DNA of 64,000 bases from Pantoea alhagi (GCF_002101395.1 NZ_CP019706.1:930001-994000), one strand, 5' to 3'. Shown: positions 7,935 to 17,762, counted from the first letter of the stretch. Numbers and translations: made by a program. Notes: generated from the letters alone by a model not told the origin.

Positions 7935-8711
7935 ATGCGACCTTTTCTGGTAAAAGCCCTGCTGGTCGGCTTGCTTGTGCTGCTGCTGAGCGGCTGCGGC
8001 GACGATACCGTGCTGAACAGCAATCTGGCTGAAAACGATGCCAACGATATTGTGGCCGAACTGAACCGCTACCATATTCCCGCCAGCAAACGCGTGGATA
8101 AGGCAGGCGTCTCGGTGCTGGTGGCGCCGGAAAATATTGAGCGCTCGGTCAATATTCTTGAGGCCGCCGGGCTGCCGCGCAAAGCGCGTACCAATCTGGG
8201 CGAGGTATTCCAGAAAAGCGGCGTGATATCCAGCCCGATGGAGGAGCGGGCACGCTATATCTATGCGCTGTCGCAGGAAGTGGAATCCACGCTGGCGCAG
8301 ATCGACGGGGTGGTGGTGGCGCGCGTCCATGTGGTTCTGCCGGAGCGCATTGCGCCCGGCGAGCCGGTGCAGCCCGCCTCCGCCTCGGTGTTTATCAAAT
8401 ATCATGAAACGCTCGATCCCGACAGCATCGAACCGCGCATTCGTCGGCTGGTCGCCACCAGCATTCCCGGCCTGGTCGGACGCGACGACCGCGATCTGGC
8501 GATCGTTTTTGTGCCGGCCAAAGTGTATGAGGATCGGGTTGAGACCGTGAAAATGGGTCCGTTTACCCTCTCTCCCGGCCAGTTTTCGCTGGTAAAAGGC
8601 GTGCTGAGCGTGGCGGGGATCCTGCTGCTGCTGCTTGTGGGCGTGATGGCGCTGCGTTCCGGTAAAAAAGGCGCACGCACGGCGGTCGCCACGCCAGGGA
8701 AATCATCATGA
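7935..8711 (+). CDS. hrcJ: HrcJ, inner-ring lipoprotein of the basal body (SctJ)
   Basis: This 258-aa protein has a signal peptide with lipobox LLSG-C (Cys at about residue 21), followed by the YscJ/FliF ring-building fold (motifs EIVAELNRYHIPA, VARVHVVLPER, ASVFIKYH). One C-terminal membrane helix lies near residues 222-242. HrcJ/SctJ forms the inner-membrane ring with HrpQ (SctD). Length and motif order are those of the family. Its stop overlaps the hrpD ATG by 4 nt. Confidence 0.97.
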   Translation: MRPFLVKALLVGLLVLLLSGCGDDTVLNSNLAENDANDIVAELNRYHIPASKRVDKAGVSVLVAPENIERSVNILEAAGLPRKARTNLGEVFQKSGVISSPMEERARYIYALSQEVESTLAQIDGVVVARVHVVLPERIAPGEPVQPASASVFIKYHETLDPDSIEPRIRRLVATSIPGLVGRDDRDLAIVFVPAKVYEDRVETVKMGPFTLSPGQFSLVKGVLSVAGILLLLLVGVMALRSGKKGARTAVATPGKSS

Positions 8712-9256
8712 ATCAGCAATGGCTGATATGGTGGCACAGCGGCTACTGGCAGACGGCACATGAAAGCTGGCGTCAGGATAGCTGGTTTACGCTGCCGGAA
8801 GCCCGCCGCCAGGCGCTGACACGCATGCGTGCCGGGGCCATCGGTCACCAGTGGGGCGTGCAGCCCTCGCCTCTTGCGCCGCCGCAGCCGCTGCTGCTTA
8901 GCCTGCTGGCGCTCCCCGAACCACAAAAAATCCGGCTGCTGACGTTCGTTGAGGCGATTTGCGGCGCAGAGACCGCACTAACCGGCGAAGAAAAAATCTG
9001 GTGTCGGCGGCTGTCGAGAGGCATTCGCCCGGAAAGCTGGCTGCCGGAAGCATTGCTTTCGCGCCCCATGGCGCTGGCGCTATTACAGGCGCTTTATCCA
9101 GACTGCTGGACGCGCCTGCGCATGGCGTTTCCCCGCGAGGCAGTGCTTGCCTGTCCTTCCATGCCGCCCGACCTGCCAGCCCGGCGGCTACAGCCGATCT
9201 GGGAAGCTGCGCTGTGGCGCTGCCAGTCCGGGGAGAATAACCATGTGGCAGCTTAG
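8708..9256 (+). CDS. hrpD: HrpD, sorting-platform accessory protein (SctK-like)
   Basis: This 182-aa cytoplasmic protein rich in Trp, Leu and Arg has no recognisable catalytic motif. It is assigned from its fixed place between hrcJ and hrpE and its size. In Hrc-Hrp1 systems HrpD is the counterpart of SctK/OrgA-type proteins, which dock the sorting platform to the basal body. The start overlaps hrcJ (ATGA) and the end overlaps the hrpE start by 14 nt. Confidence 0.88.
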   Translation: MNQQWLIWWHSGYWQTAHESWRQDSWFTLPEARRQALTRMRAGAIGHQWGVQPSPLAPPQPLLLSLLALPEPQKIRLLTFVEAICGAETALTGEEKIWCRRLSRGIRPESWLPEALLSRPMALALLQALYPDCWTRLRMAFPREAVLACPSMPPDLPARRLQPIWEAALWRCQSGENNHVAA

Positions 9257-9842
9257 ACGGCTCAGCTGTTTCACACCGCCGGAGCCGCAGCAGACGTTGC
9301 TTAACCGTGACGCGCTGGTGCTACAGCAGCAGGCACAGCAAATACGCGCTGCGGCAGAGCAGGAAGCGCAAAGGCTGCTGGACGAAGCCCATCAGCAGGC
9401 GCAGCAGATCCAGCAACAGGCGCAGGCAGAGTCCGCCGCGTTACTTGAAAAGCAGCAGGCGCATTTCTGGCAGCAGGCACAAATGCTGTTCGACGACTGG
9501 CACGAGCAGCGTGAAACGCAGCAGCAGCAGGTGGTGTCGCTAGCCAGCCAGTTGCTGGCACAGGCGCTGGCGCACTGCTTAGCGGAAGTGCCGTCGGAGC
9601 AACGGCTGCAGGCGCTGCTGACTCAACTGATGAATCGTTTGCCGTCAGAGACGCAGGCGACGCTTTACTGTGCCCCTTGCCGCCAGGCGCCGCTGGCCGC
9701 CTGGCTGAGCGCGCGGCCCGCGCTGCGCTGGCAGCTTACGCCCGATGAACGGCTGGAGATCGACGCGCTGCGGCTGGTGACCGCACAGGGGGAATTGCAG
9801 ATCAGCTGGCAGGCGCTTTGCCAGTCGCTGAGCGGCGGATAA
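9243..9842 (+). CDS. hrpE: HrpE, stator of the export ATPase (SctL)
   Basis: This 199-aa protein has a long Gln/Ala-rich coiled coil over about residues 25-95 and a compact C-terminal domain, the layout of SctL/FliH. These proteins dimerise and tether the ATPase (here HrcN) to the sorting platform. The in-frame upstream ATG at 9147 lies deep in hrpD, so the start at 9243 is preferred. It overlaps hrpD by 14 nt and follows a GGGGAG site. The operon hrpA-hrpE probably reads on into hrpF, although hrpF also has its own hrp box. Confidence 0.9.
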   Translation: MWQLRRLSCFTPPEPQQTLLNRDALVLQQQAQQIRAAAEQEAQRLLDEAHQQAQQIQQQAQAESAALLEKQQAHFWQQAQMLFDDWHEQRETQQQQVVSLASQLLAQALAHCLAEVPSEQRLQALLTQLMNRLPSETQATLYCAPCRQAPLAAWLSARPALRWQLTPDERLEIDALRLVTAQGELQISWQALCQSLSGG

Positions 9843-9857
9843 TTTTTTAAGCCGCAC

Positions 9858-9885
9858 GGAACCCAACGGTAAAAGGCACCACTCA
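9858..9885 (+). promoter_or_regulatory. hrp box of the hrpF-hrcC-hrpT-dspEF unit
   Basis: GGAACC, 15 nt, CCACTCA, a perfect HrpL consensus, 32 nt before hrpF. No further hrp box is seen before the end of dspF, so this promoter is the nearest one for hrcC and the dspE effector. Confidence 0.93.
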
Positions 9886-9916
9886 AGGGAGAACCTTAAA
9901 CCAGAGGAGTCAAATC

Positions 9917-10144
9917 ATGCCTTCCGGAGATTTGCTGCAGCGCCGCTTAGCCACCCAGTCCAGCCGTACACATAACGAGACCTATCAGTTCGCCAAAGAG
10001 ATCTCTGGCCAGCCGTTCAGTCTTAGCGATATGTACGCCTTTCAAAACCAGCTGCTGGATATGTCCAATGCCAGCTGGGCCAGCTCGCAATATACCCAGT
10101 TTAAGTTCGGTATCCGCAAAGCGATTATCGATGCCATTAACTGA
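9917..10144 (+). CDS. hrpF: HrpF, small type III structural protein
   Basis: This 75-aa protein lies between hrpE and hrcC, as does hrpF in Erwinia and P. syringae. It has one predicted helix-rich region (FSLSDMYAFQNQLLDMSNASWASSQ has the feel of needle-like proteins) and no cysteine. The family is needed for secretion and is often likened to needle or inner-adaptor subunits; the exact role is unsettled. A GAGGAG Shine-Dalgarno precedes the ATG. Behind it, where relatives carry hrpG, only 80 nt remain before hrcC. Confidence 0.87.
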   Translation: MPSGDLLQRRLATQSSRTHNETYQFAKEISGQPFSLSDMYAFQNQLLDMSNASWASSQYTQFKFGIRKAIIDAIN

Positions 10145-10149
10145 TGCGC

Positions 10150-10182
10150 GTTAACTGACGGCAGCTGCGGCTGCCGTTAACA
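10150..10182 (+). promoter_or_regulatory. Hairpin between hrpF and hrcC
   Basis: An 8-bp perfect stem (10158-10165 with 10170-10177), extendable through flanking GTTAAC/TTAAC arms, in the hrpF-hrcC gap. No T run follows, so it is more likely a processing or partial-attenuation element that lowers outer-membrane secretin expression than a full terminator. Confidence 0.5.
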
Positions 10183-10224
10183 GGCTTTCCCGTTTGGATG
10201 ATTGTCAGAAGAAAGGAGTAAGGT

Positions 10225-12273
10225 GTGATCACCCTGCCCGCTGTGAAAAGGCTGCTGCGCTGGACAGCCGCCCTGCTATTGCTGTGCGCTGGCACCCTGC
10301 ACGCCAGTACCCCGGAAGCCTGGAAAAATGGCGCTTACGCCTATTCGGCCGACAACACGCCGCTCAGCATTATCCTCGAAGATTTTACCAACAGCTTCGG
10401 CGTGGATATTAATCTCGGCACCTTACCCGACAGCAACGTCACTGGCCGCCTGCGCGCCGTCAGCCCGGAAGCGTTTCTTAACCGGTTGGCGCTGGAGTAT
10501 CGCTTTCAGTGGTTTGTTTATAACAACACGCTCTACGTCAGTCCGCTGACGGCACAAACCTCGCGTCGTCTGGAAATTTCACCTGATGCCGCGCCCGATA
10601 TCAAGCAGGCGCTGAAAGGCGTCGGCCTGCTGGAGCCGCGCTTTGGCTGGGGCGAGCTGCCCGACGAAGGGGTGGTGCTGGTCACCGGCCCGCCGGAGTA
10701 TGTCAATCTGATCGCCGACTTCGCGAAAAAGTCAGATACGCCGAAAGAAGATAAAGAACCCAAAGAGATGATGGCGTTTCCGCTGAAATATGCCTCAGTG
10801 GCCGATCGTAATATTCGTTATCGCGACCAGACGCTTCTGGTGCCCGGCGTAGCGACCATGCTTAACGAACTGCTGGGTCAAAACAGCGGCGACAGCGCCA
10901 AAGGCATGAGCAGCGGCCAGGGCGGCGATGACGGCATGGAGCAGATGCGCATGGAGTCGCAAAGCATCCTTAACCAGCTGGTGGGACGCAGCACGCATCG
11001 CGATCATGATCCCGGCGGCGGTCCGGCAAGCGTCATGGCCGGACGCGTTTCCGCCGACGTGCGCAACAACGCTCTGCTGGTGCGTGACGATCCGAAATAC
11101 CGCAGCGCCTATCAGTCGCTGATTGCCACCATTGATGTGCCGCAAAAGCTGATCGAGATCGATGCGCTGATTGTGGATATCGACCGCAACGAGCTGGCGC
11201 GCCTTTCCACCAGTTGGGCCGGCCAGTTTGGCAACGTCAGCGGCGGCTCGGCGCTGCTTTCCGGCCCCAGCACACTGTTTGTCACCGACTTCCGTCGCTT
11301 CTTCGCCGATATTCAGGCGCTGGAAGGCGAAGGCACCGCCTCGATTATCGCCAATCCTTCTATCATGACGCTGGAAAACCAGCCGGCAGTGATCGATTTC
11401 AGCGATACCGCCTTTATCCGCGCCATTGGCGAACGGGTGGCGGATATTCAGGCAGTCACCGCCGGCACCAGCCTGCGCGTGACGCCGCGAGCCATCGGCA
11501 GCGCCAAATCATCGGTACAGCTGATTGTGGATATAGAGGATGGCAAGCTGGATAAGGATGATAATGGCGAAGCAGAAGGCACCAGCAATGGCGTGATCAG
11601 TACGCAGGCGCTGGTTCAGGAGCGGCGTTCGCTGGTGATGGGCGGTTTCCACACCAAGCAGAGCGGCGATCGTGAGCGCCGCATTCCGATCCTCGGCAGC
11701 ATTCCGTTGATCGGCAAGCTGTTTACCTCCACCCAACATGAAACTTCGCAGCGTGAACGACTGTTTATTATCACGCCACATCTGGTGGGCGATCAGGTGG
11801 ATCCTTCCCGCTATATCGCCGATGAAAACCGCAGCCAGCTGAATGATGCCATGGGCGACGTTAACCGCCGTCATAAATATACCGATATGAAAAGCCTGGT
11901 GGAAACGGCGCTGCGCGATCTGGCTGAAAACCGCCTGCCCACCGGCTTTTCTACCGGCGGCAGCGGCCAGACGCTGAGCGCGCTGTGCAGCCTGCCTGGC
12001 GGCCTGTTCAATGATTACCGCCGTCACCAGTGGTATCACAGCAGTTCGGTGCAGATCACCGTTGGCGTGATCACCAATAACAGCAACGTAACCCAGCGCT
12101 TTGACGAAGCGACCTGCCGCAGCGATCGCACGCTGGCGGTGGCAGTCTGGCCGCGCTCACAGCTGCGTCCCGGTGAATCCGCTGAAGTTTACGTGGCGTT
12201 TGAACCGGGTGCCGTTGCCCGGCCAGGGCGCGTTTCGCTGCTCTCCGCCACCGCCAGTCGTCTGACACCCTGA
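10225..12273 (+). CDS. hrcC: HrcC, outer-membrane secretin (SctC)
   Basis: This 682-aa protein has a cleavable signal peptide ending near LHAS. N0/N1 ring-building domains lie at about residues 35-170, N3 with a long Gly/Asp-rich insertion at about 215-275, and the secretin barrel/gate domain at about 310-520 (VPQKLIEIDALIVDI, SLVMGGFHTK, IPILGSIPLIGKLF). It forms the multimeric outer-membrane pore. A 150-residue C-terminal extension follows the secretin core, as in Erwinia HrcC. The start is GTG at 10225 behind AAGGAG. The pilotin-like hrpT follows 9 nt later. Confidence 0.97.
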   Translation: MITLPAVKRLLRWTAALLLLCAGTLHASTPEAWKNGAYAYSADNTPLSIILEDFTNSFGVDINLGTLPDSNVTGRLRAVSPEAFLNRLALEYRFQWFVYNNTLYVSPLTAQTSRRLEISPDAAPDIKQALKGVGLLEPRFGWGELPDEGVVLVTGPPEYVNLIADFAKKSDTPKEDKEPKEMMAFPLKYASVADRNIRYRDQTLLVPGVATMLNELLGQNSGDSAKGMSSGQGGDDGMEQMRMESQSILNQLVGRSTHRDHDPGGGPASVMAGRVSADVRNNALLVRDDPKYRSAYQSLIATIDVPQKLIEIDALIVDIDRNELARLSTSWAGQFGNVSGGSALLSGPSTLFVTDFRRFFADIQALEGEGTASIIANPSIMTLENQPAVIDFSDTAFIRAIGERVADIQAVTAGTSLRVTPRAIGSAKSSVQLIVDIEDGKLDKDDNGEAEGTSNGVISTQALVQERRSLVMGGFHTKQSGDRERRIPILGSIPLIGKLFTSTQHETSQRERLFIITPHLVGDQVDPSRYIADENRSQLNDAMGDVNRRHKYTDMKSLVETALRDLAENRLPTGFSTGGSGQTLSALCSLPGGLFNDYRRHQWYHSSSVQITVGVITNNSNVTQRFDEATCRSDRTLAVAVWPRSQLRPGESAEVYVAFEPGAVARPGRVSLLSATASRLTP

Positions 12274-12282
12274 GGATCTAAA

Positions 12283-12489
12283 GTGAGAACGATGATCATA
12301 GCACTGCGTAAACTGCTTTTTACCGGCCTGCTCGGCCTGCTGCTTACCGCCTGCGCGCCGAAAGCGCCGCCCGGCTGTCAGGATATGCGCTGTCGCCCGC
12401 AATCTGGCCCGCAGCACCTGACCATCTGGTGGCAGCCGGAACTGCGCAACGGCCCTTACGATTACACCCAGGTACAGGTTCACCCCTGA
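12283..12489 (+). CDS. hrpT: HrpT, small lipoprotein (secretin pilotin candidate)
   Basis: This 68-aa protein has a signal peptide and lipobox LLTA-C, then a short Pro/Gln-rich mature part with WWQPELRNGPYDY. It occupies the hrpT position directly after hrcC. HrpT is an outer-membrane lipoprotein needed for HrcC stability or localisation. The GTG at 12283 is favoured by GAGG 7 nt upstream; ATG at 12292 is the alternative. In relatives hrpV follows; here the dspE start comes 22 nt after the stop. Confidence 0.88.
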   Translation: MRTMIIALRKLLFTGLLGLLLTACAPKAPPGCQDMRCRPQSGPQHLTIWWQPELRNGPYDYTQVQVHP

Positions 12490-12510
12490 AAACGTTAAGA
12501 GGAAAAACGT

Positions 12511-15500
12511 ATGGCTTTGCCTCCCGTTATCACCGGTGCCGCAGCCGTTGTACGCACCACCAGTCATGTCGGCGCGCGTGCGCAACCTGCTGTGACGCAG
12601 GGCGCGGCACGCGCCACCCAGCGCAGCAGCGGCAACCTGCTACAGGGCCGCGCCCATGCGCCCGCTTCCGCACAGCAGCAAGCGGGTGCCAGCTCTTTGC
12701 GCCGTCGGCATTCGCAGCCGGAAGCGCGTCACGCTGGTCAGCATGGGGAAAACGGCCCGGCGTTGCAGCGGCGTCACTCCACCGGCGAAAAAGAGGCGCG
12801 GCCAACAGACAGCTGGCCGGTGAACAAGCCGCCTGCACGACGTCACTCGGTTGACGGTACGCCAGAGGAGTCTCCCAGGCCCGGCGCACCCGCCCGCCGC
12901 CATTCGCTTGCGACTACGCCACCGTTGGCTGACAGACCGCCACAGGCCAGCATTACGTCCGCCTCGCTGGCTGACTGGAGCAGCACGATGTTGCAGCTTA
13001 TCGACAGGGTGTCGGAGCGCCATGCCAGCGCGCTAAGCGCTGCCGAAACCACCAGCCTGGCGACGAAGCAGGCGCAGAGCAAGCGTCTGGAGCAAAACGC
13101 AGCTGAATCTGAACCACCCGATGAAGCAGCAGACCCGCCCTCTCCGCCAGCCGCGCAATTAACCCGCCTGGCGGTTAACGCAGGCCGCCTTAACATTAAC
13201 GCCTCATCCTCCCTGCAGCCGCTGCTGGAGCAGACGCTGGGTAAAGCCGATCAGCGCTATCGCTGGCATGAGAGCAGCGGCGAACATCACCATGTTCTGC
13301 TCGATCATAGCGGACGCCTGCTTAACGTACAGGATTCGCCGCTGGCCTTTACCGCCGTAGCGCACAGCAAGCCCGTCAGGCCGGAGCAGCAGCCACGGCT
13401 GGATAGCGCTAATCAGCGTATTGCCCTGCACCATAACAACACACAGCAACACCGTCCGCTGCCTGACCCGGCAGTACACTCTATGCTTACCGGTATCTAT
13501 AGCCACCAGCGCGAAGACGGCACACAGAGCGAGCATCTGCGGCTGCATGAAAACCGTCTGTACCGCTTTGATACAGGCCATCAACGCTGGGAACCCACCC
13601 ACAAAGATGATGAGAAAACCTTCGATAAGCTCAGCCGCCAGGGCAACAATCAGCTGTATGCCATTCAGGGCGACAAACGTCTGCACAACCTGAGCCAGCA
13701 GCAAAAGAGCCTGATGTTTAGCGATAAGATCGCCGCTTTTAGCGTCGGTGCACAAGGCGAACTGGCGGTAGTGCTGAAAGATAAAAAGACGCATGAGCAA
13801 CAGCTGCAGCTGATGAACGGCATCAACGCGCCTGACTGGCAAAGCCCGACGCTAAAGATGAAGCAGAGCGTTAACGGTCAGCCGGGCGACTTCCAGCTCA
13901 ACAGCATCGCGCTGCATAACAACCAGATCCTCGCCGTGGATCCCAACGGCAGGCTATTTAGCGCAGCCCGTCCCGACAAAGGGGCCCGTGAAATTAACTT
14001 TGCCGACGATAACCGCAACCAGGCGATTCTCACAGCGTTCGGCGAAGGCGCGCAGATCACTGCGCTGCACAGCAACGGTCAGGGACAATTACATGCGGTG
14101 GTAAAAGACCGGCTGGATAATGAACACAGCTGTGGACTGGATGATCAGGGCATCACGCCAGGCTGGAACCTTAGCGAAAGCATGGTGATGGATTACCAGA
14201 AAGGGCTACGCCGCAAAGAGCCGCTACCGCATGCGGTCGTCGATGCCGGACGTCTGGGTAAACTGGCGCTAATGAATGGCAAAGTCCATTTTTACGACAC
14301 GGTTTCGCAACGCTGGGAAGCGACCTCCGAAAAAGCCGATCGTCTTATCCGTGGCAATGACGGACTGCCGTTAAAAGTTGAGGGCGGCGAAGTCAAACCG
14401 CTGAAGGTCAACCAGGCGGGCAACAAAACCTCGCACCACAACAATCTGTTTCAGCTCACTCAGGTGAAAAACAGCGTTAAAGCGGATCTCGCGCTGCATG
14501 GCCTCGGCAAAGAGAGTAAAACGCAGACTATTTCCTCGCTGGGTAATGGTCGACTGCTGGCGCTGGATGAGAACGGCGAGATACGCCTGCATCAAATCTC
14601 CTCTGGTTTGCGCCGCGATCGGCAGCCGCCGCATACCATCACTAAAACAGGTTTGCCCTCCACTGAGGGATTAACGGGCGAAGCGGCAAAGCAGGCGCAG
14701 CTTAAAGATATCGCAGTAAATGAGCATAACAGGCTCTTTGGCCTGACCGGCGGCGGCGCACTTTTTATGCTGGATGCCAAAGCCTGGCACGGCAACAGCG
14801 GCGACGGATGGCAGCCCGTCACCCATCTGCCTGAAAACTTCGGTACGCTTGCCAGCCTGCATACCGATGGGCAAGGCCGTCTGATGGTGGCGAACACAGA
14901 AGGCCAGGCTGTGCTGCTGGATGCCGGTAACTGGCAGCCAATGCATAAGCGACAAGCGTTAAACACGTACAAGAATAATACCTCTGCCGAAACTTTTGAC
15001 CGGCTGGGCGACGCCGGAAAATCGGGCCGTATTCCCGGCACTAACGTCACTTATAAACGCGAGATCGACCTGTTCGGCAGCAGCGGCAACAATACGTCTA
15101 AAGTAAACAGCCCGTTTAAAAAACGCATGGAAGCATTTGTGCTGCGCACCTCCGGCGGCGGCTGGCCGCGCCCGTTGAAGAATCTGGGCAATGAGTTTAA
15201 GCATCGTCTGCACGGACGCGAAGGCCTCAGCCCGCTTTATAAAGCGCAAAATCATATCGCTATGGAGATAACCGCTCAGCACACATCGCGTACCCAGCCT
15301 CATGCGGCGCTTGAACAGCGTCTGAGCCGGTTGAATATTAAAACCAGCGATCCCGGGCTGCATCAGGAGATCAATGACTTTGCGGAGGAGCTGGGCCATA
15401 GCCTGATGTTGCAAAGCCGGGCGGTCGGACAGCATTACGGCGTGCTGGATGATAAAAACCAGCTAAACACCCAGCCGAAAAAGCTAAAAAACACCCATAA

Positions 15501-17751
15501 CGGCCACTTTAATACGGCACGCAAGCGCGATCCGCAAATAGTGGGCACGCTGCATCAGCTGATTAATAACAACCCCTCTGCCCATACGGCGTCTGCCCTG
15601 CAGGTGATTAACGGCATGCGCGCCAACCGCTTGACCCTCGATCATTTGAAACACGATACCGATAAACCGGTGCGCGACAGCCATGACGAACTGGGGCTGG
15701 TAAAGTCGCGTCTGTTTCTGGACGCCCTGACCCAGCAGCGGCTGCACAGCGCGCTGGATATTTACCAGCGCAGCCTGCATATGGGCGACGATCCGGCAAT
15801 GGCGCGCGCGGCACTTCAGACACGCATCCGTGAACTGCGCGATCAAACCTGGGGCGATAATCCGGTGAAGAAGCTGACCGATCAGGGCTTCGCCAGTACG
15901 CATCAGGTCGAGGCGAATTATGACGCCATTAAAAAAATGACCAATGCGTTTGCCAAAGAGCATCACGGCCTGAATTTAACCTCGCGCACCCTGTTTAACG
16001 CCGGGAGTCAGCCACAGCTGGTAGAGAACCTGGCAAAAGAGCTGAAGTCATTGAATAACGGCGAGAGCCTGACCTTTAACAACAACTACGGCGTTTTTGC
16101 CTCCAGCACCGTCTTACCGGGTAGTCAGGTTATGCACATCGCGGGCGGACGCGCCAACGCCGATCGCGGCTACAGCCTGGCCTTTACCCGTGGCGAAGAT
16201 GGACTCACGGTTACCATTGGACGTAACGGCGCGGGCGGCGTGACTCCCTTTACCGCCATCGGCCATAACATGCTGACCGGCCACGTTGACCCTAATGATG
16301 TGAAATTTGGCAAAAATGGCGACCATAGCGCCTCGCCGGCAGTCAGGCTGGGCGCGGTAGCCTCGCTGAATCTTCAGCGGCAGTCGCAAAACAGCGTGAC
16401 ATTTAGCCTGGCAGACAACGAGCTAAATGATTTCCTGAACCGCCTGGCCAGCAACCAACTCGATCCGCTGGCGCTGCTGGATAAAGGCAACGAGCATAAA
16501 GTGAAAAACGGCACCACCTGGACCGCCAGTCTGGATACCAGTGCTATTGCGCAGGCCAGTATCGGGCTGCCGATGACGAATAAGAATGAGAAGGAGCATA
16601 TAGCCTCGACGCGCTTTGGCGGCGGCGTAGCCGCTAACCTTAACATCGCGGCGGCTTCCCGGGAGCGCAACAATAACGGTAACGCCAGTACCGATAAACA
16701 TACCCGCAGCAATAACCGCGTACGTTTCTTTAACCAGGGCGCGGCGGAAGCGCGCTTTATGTCGCCGGGCGGGGTGGTGAATCAAACCGCTCAGGCGCGG
16801 CAGCCGATTATGGCGATCACCGGCGCTGGCGTCCGCTACAGCTTTGATAATCGCACCAAACAGACATTAAGCCTGGAGTTGACCCAGCCGCATCGCCTGG
16901 CGGCAACGCATCTTGATAAGGTATCGGAAAGCCTGAGCAAAGCCTTTACCGATCGCGCCACGGCACAGTTAATTGAGTCGCTTAAAGATCCCGCCGCCGA
17001 CAGTGGTAAAACGGCGAAAACCCACGATGAGAAGCTTGATGCGCTGCTGAACCATTTCGAACAGCATGAAGCGCAAGGCAAGGTCACCAGTAACGCTCAG
17101 TATGCTGCTATCCGCGAACTGGTGAAGCTGCGCCAGCAGCGAGAAGCGCTGAACCTTCACGTTCCGCTGCCGGGTGGCACGGAAATCCAGTCCACCTATA
17201 GCAATCTCGCCAAAATAGAGAGCAACGGGCTGCTGCACTGGCTTGGCGAGATGCTGAATCACGAAACCGAATCGAACCATGCGCTGAGCAACGCCAACCG
17301 CATTCACGGCATGATGCAACAGGATGCGCATCTGAGCGGACTGATTAAACAGATGCAGCTTTCTCCCGATACCCAGGCGGTGGTAACGCTGGAGCCGAAA
17401 GATGACGTTAAAGAGCAGCTTAATGCGGACTGGCTTGCCGGACGCATCAGTCGCGGCGAGCTGGAGGCGCGCCTGAAAACGCGCAGCAATATGCGTATCA
17501 AATCAGTGACCTTTACTGAAAGCAAAAGCAAAAGCTACGGGATCTCCACGCCGCAGTTTTTGCTGGGCGGTGGCAGTAACGTTTCTGTCGCCAAAAGCCG
17601 TAACCTCGGCAAAATCAGCTTCAGCTACGGTCGCGATCAGCAAAGCCCGCTTGCTTATACGCTGGAAGGCGAGCTGGCTAAACGCAGCACCGAACAGCTT
17701 GCGCAGCCGTTGCAGGCCGCACAGCAGAACGGTCGGGTTCTTAAAAGTTAA
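12511..17751 (+). CDS. dspE: DspE/WtsE, AvrE-family type III effector
   Basis: This 1746-aa effector belongs to the AvrE superfamily. Segments such as NPVKKLTDQGFASTHQVEANY, AFAKEHHGLNLTSRT and the C-terminal FSYGRDQQSPLAYTLEG match what I recall of E. amylovora DspE. A disordered N-terminus (1 to about 205) precedes a region of beta-propeller-like repeats (roughly 240-830) and a helical/beta-barrel C-terminal half that in the family forms a water- and solute-permeable pore in the plant plasma membrane, causing water-soaking. The N-terminus carries four RRHS motifs (residues 65-68, 87-90, 110-113, 129-132). It lies directly behind hrpT without its own hrp box, and its chaperone gene dspF follows 11 nt downstream. 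Confidence 0.97.
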   Translation: MALPPVITGAAAVVRTTSHVGARAQPAVTQGAARATQRSSGNLLQGRAHAPASAQQQAGASSLRRRHSQPEARHAGQHGENGPALQRRHSTGEKEARPTDSWPVNKPPARRHSVDGTPEESPRPGAPARRHSLATTPPLADRPPQASITSASLADWSSTMLQLIDRVSERHASALSAAETTSLATKQAQSKRLEQNAAESEPPDEAADPPSPPAAQLTRLAVNAGRLNINASSSLQPLLEQTLGKADQRYRWHESSGEHHHVLLDHSGRLLNVQDSPLAFTAVAHSKPVRPEQQPRLDSANQRIALHHNNTQQHRPLPDPAVHSMLTGIYSHQREDGTQSEHLRLHENRLYRFDTGHQRWEPTHKDDEKTFDKLSRQGNNQLYAIQGDKRLHNLSQQQKSLMFSDKIAAFSVGAQGELAVVLKDKKTHEQQLQLMNGINAPDWQSPTLKMKQSVNGQPGDFQLNSIALHNNQILAVDPNGRLFSAARPDKGAREINFADDNRNQAILTAFGEGAQITALHSNGQGQLHAVVKDRLDNEHSCGLDDQGITPGWNLSESMVMDYQKGLRRKEPLPHAVVDAGRLGKLALMNGKVHFYDTVSQRWEATSEKADRLIRGNDGLPLKVEGGEVKPLKVNQAGNKTSHHNNLFQLTQVKNSVKADLALHGLGKESKTQTISSLGNGRLLALDENGEIRLHQISSGLRRDRQPPHTITKTGLPSTEGLTGEAAKQAQLKDIAVNEHNRLFGLTGGGALFMLDAKAWHGNSGDGWQPVTHLPENFGTLASLHTDGQGRLMVANTEGQAVLLDAGNWQPMHKRQALNTYKNNTSAETFDRLGDAGKSGRIPGTNVTYKREIDLFGSSGNNTSKVNSPFKKRMEAFVLRTSGGGWPRPLKNLGNEFKHRLHGREGLSPLYKAQNHIAMEITAQHTSRTQPHAALEQRLSRLNIKTSDPGLHQEINDFAEELGHSLMLQSRAVGQHYGVLDDKNQLNTQPKKLKNTHNGHFNTARKRDPQIVGTLHQLINNNPSAHTASALQVINGMRANRLTLDHLKHDTDKPVRDSHDELGLVKSRLFLDALTQQRLHSALDIYQRSLHMGDDPAMARAALQTRIRELRDQTWGDNPVKKLTDQGFASTHQVEANYDAIKKMTNAFAKEHHGLNLTSRTLFNAGSQPQLVENLAKELKSLNNGESLTFNNNYGVFASSTVLPGSQVMHIAGGRANADRGYSLAFTRGEDGLTVTIGRNGAGGVTPFTAIGHNMLTGHVDPNDVKFGKNGDHSASPAVRLGAVASLNLQRQSQNSVTFSLADNELNDFLNRLASNQLDPLALLDKGNEHKVKNGTTWTASLDTSAIAQASIGLPMTNKNEKEHIASTRFGGGVAANLNIAAASRERNNNGNASTDKHTRSNNRVRFFNQGAAEARFMSPGGVVNQTAQARQPIMAITGAGVRYSFDNRTKQTLSLELTQPHRLAATHLDKVSESLSKAFTDRATAQLIESLKDPAADSGKTAKTHDEKLDALLNHFEQHEAQGKVTSNAQYAAIRELVKLRQQREALNLHVPLPGGTEIQSTYSNLAKIESNGLLHWLGEMLNHETESNHALSNANRIHGMMQQDAHLSGLIKQMQLSPDTQAVVTLEPKDDVKEQLNADWLAGRISRGELEARLKTRSNMRIKSVTFTESKSKSYGISTPQFLLGGGSNVSVAKSRNLGKISFSYGRDQQSPLAYTLEGELAKRSTEQLAQPLQAAQQNGRVLKS

Positions 17752-17762
17752 CGGGGTGGATA

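Noticed and set aside
12449..12480. GGAACT in hrpT as a possible dspE hrp box
   Set aside because: At the right distance the sequence is not CCACNNA, so no HrpL promoter is supported before dspE.
13581..13610. GGAACC inside dspE resembling an hrp box -35
   Set aside because: No CCAC element at 15-16 nt, and it lies within the coding region.
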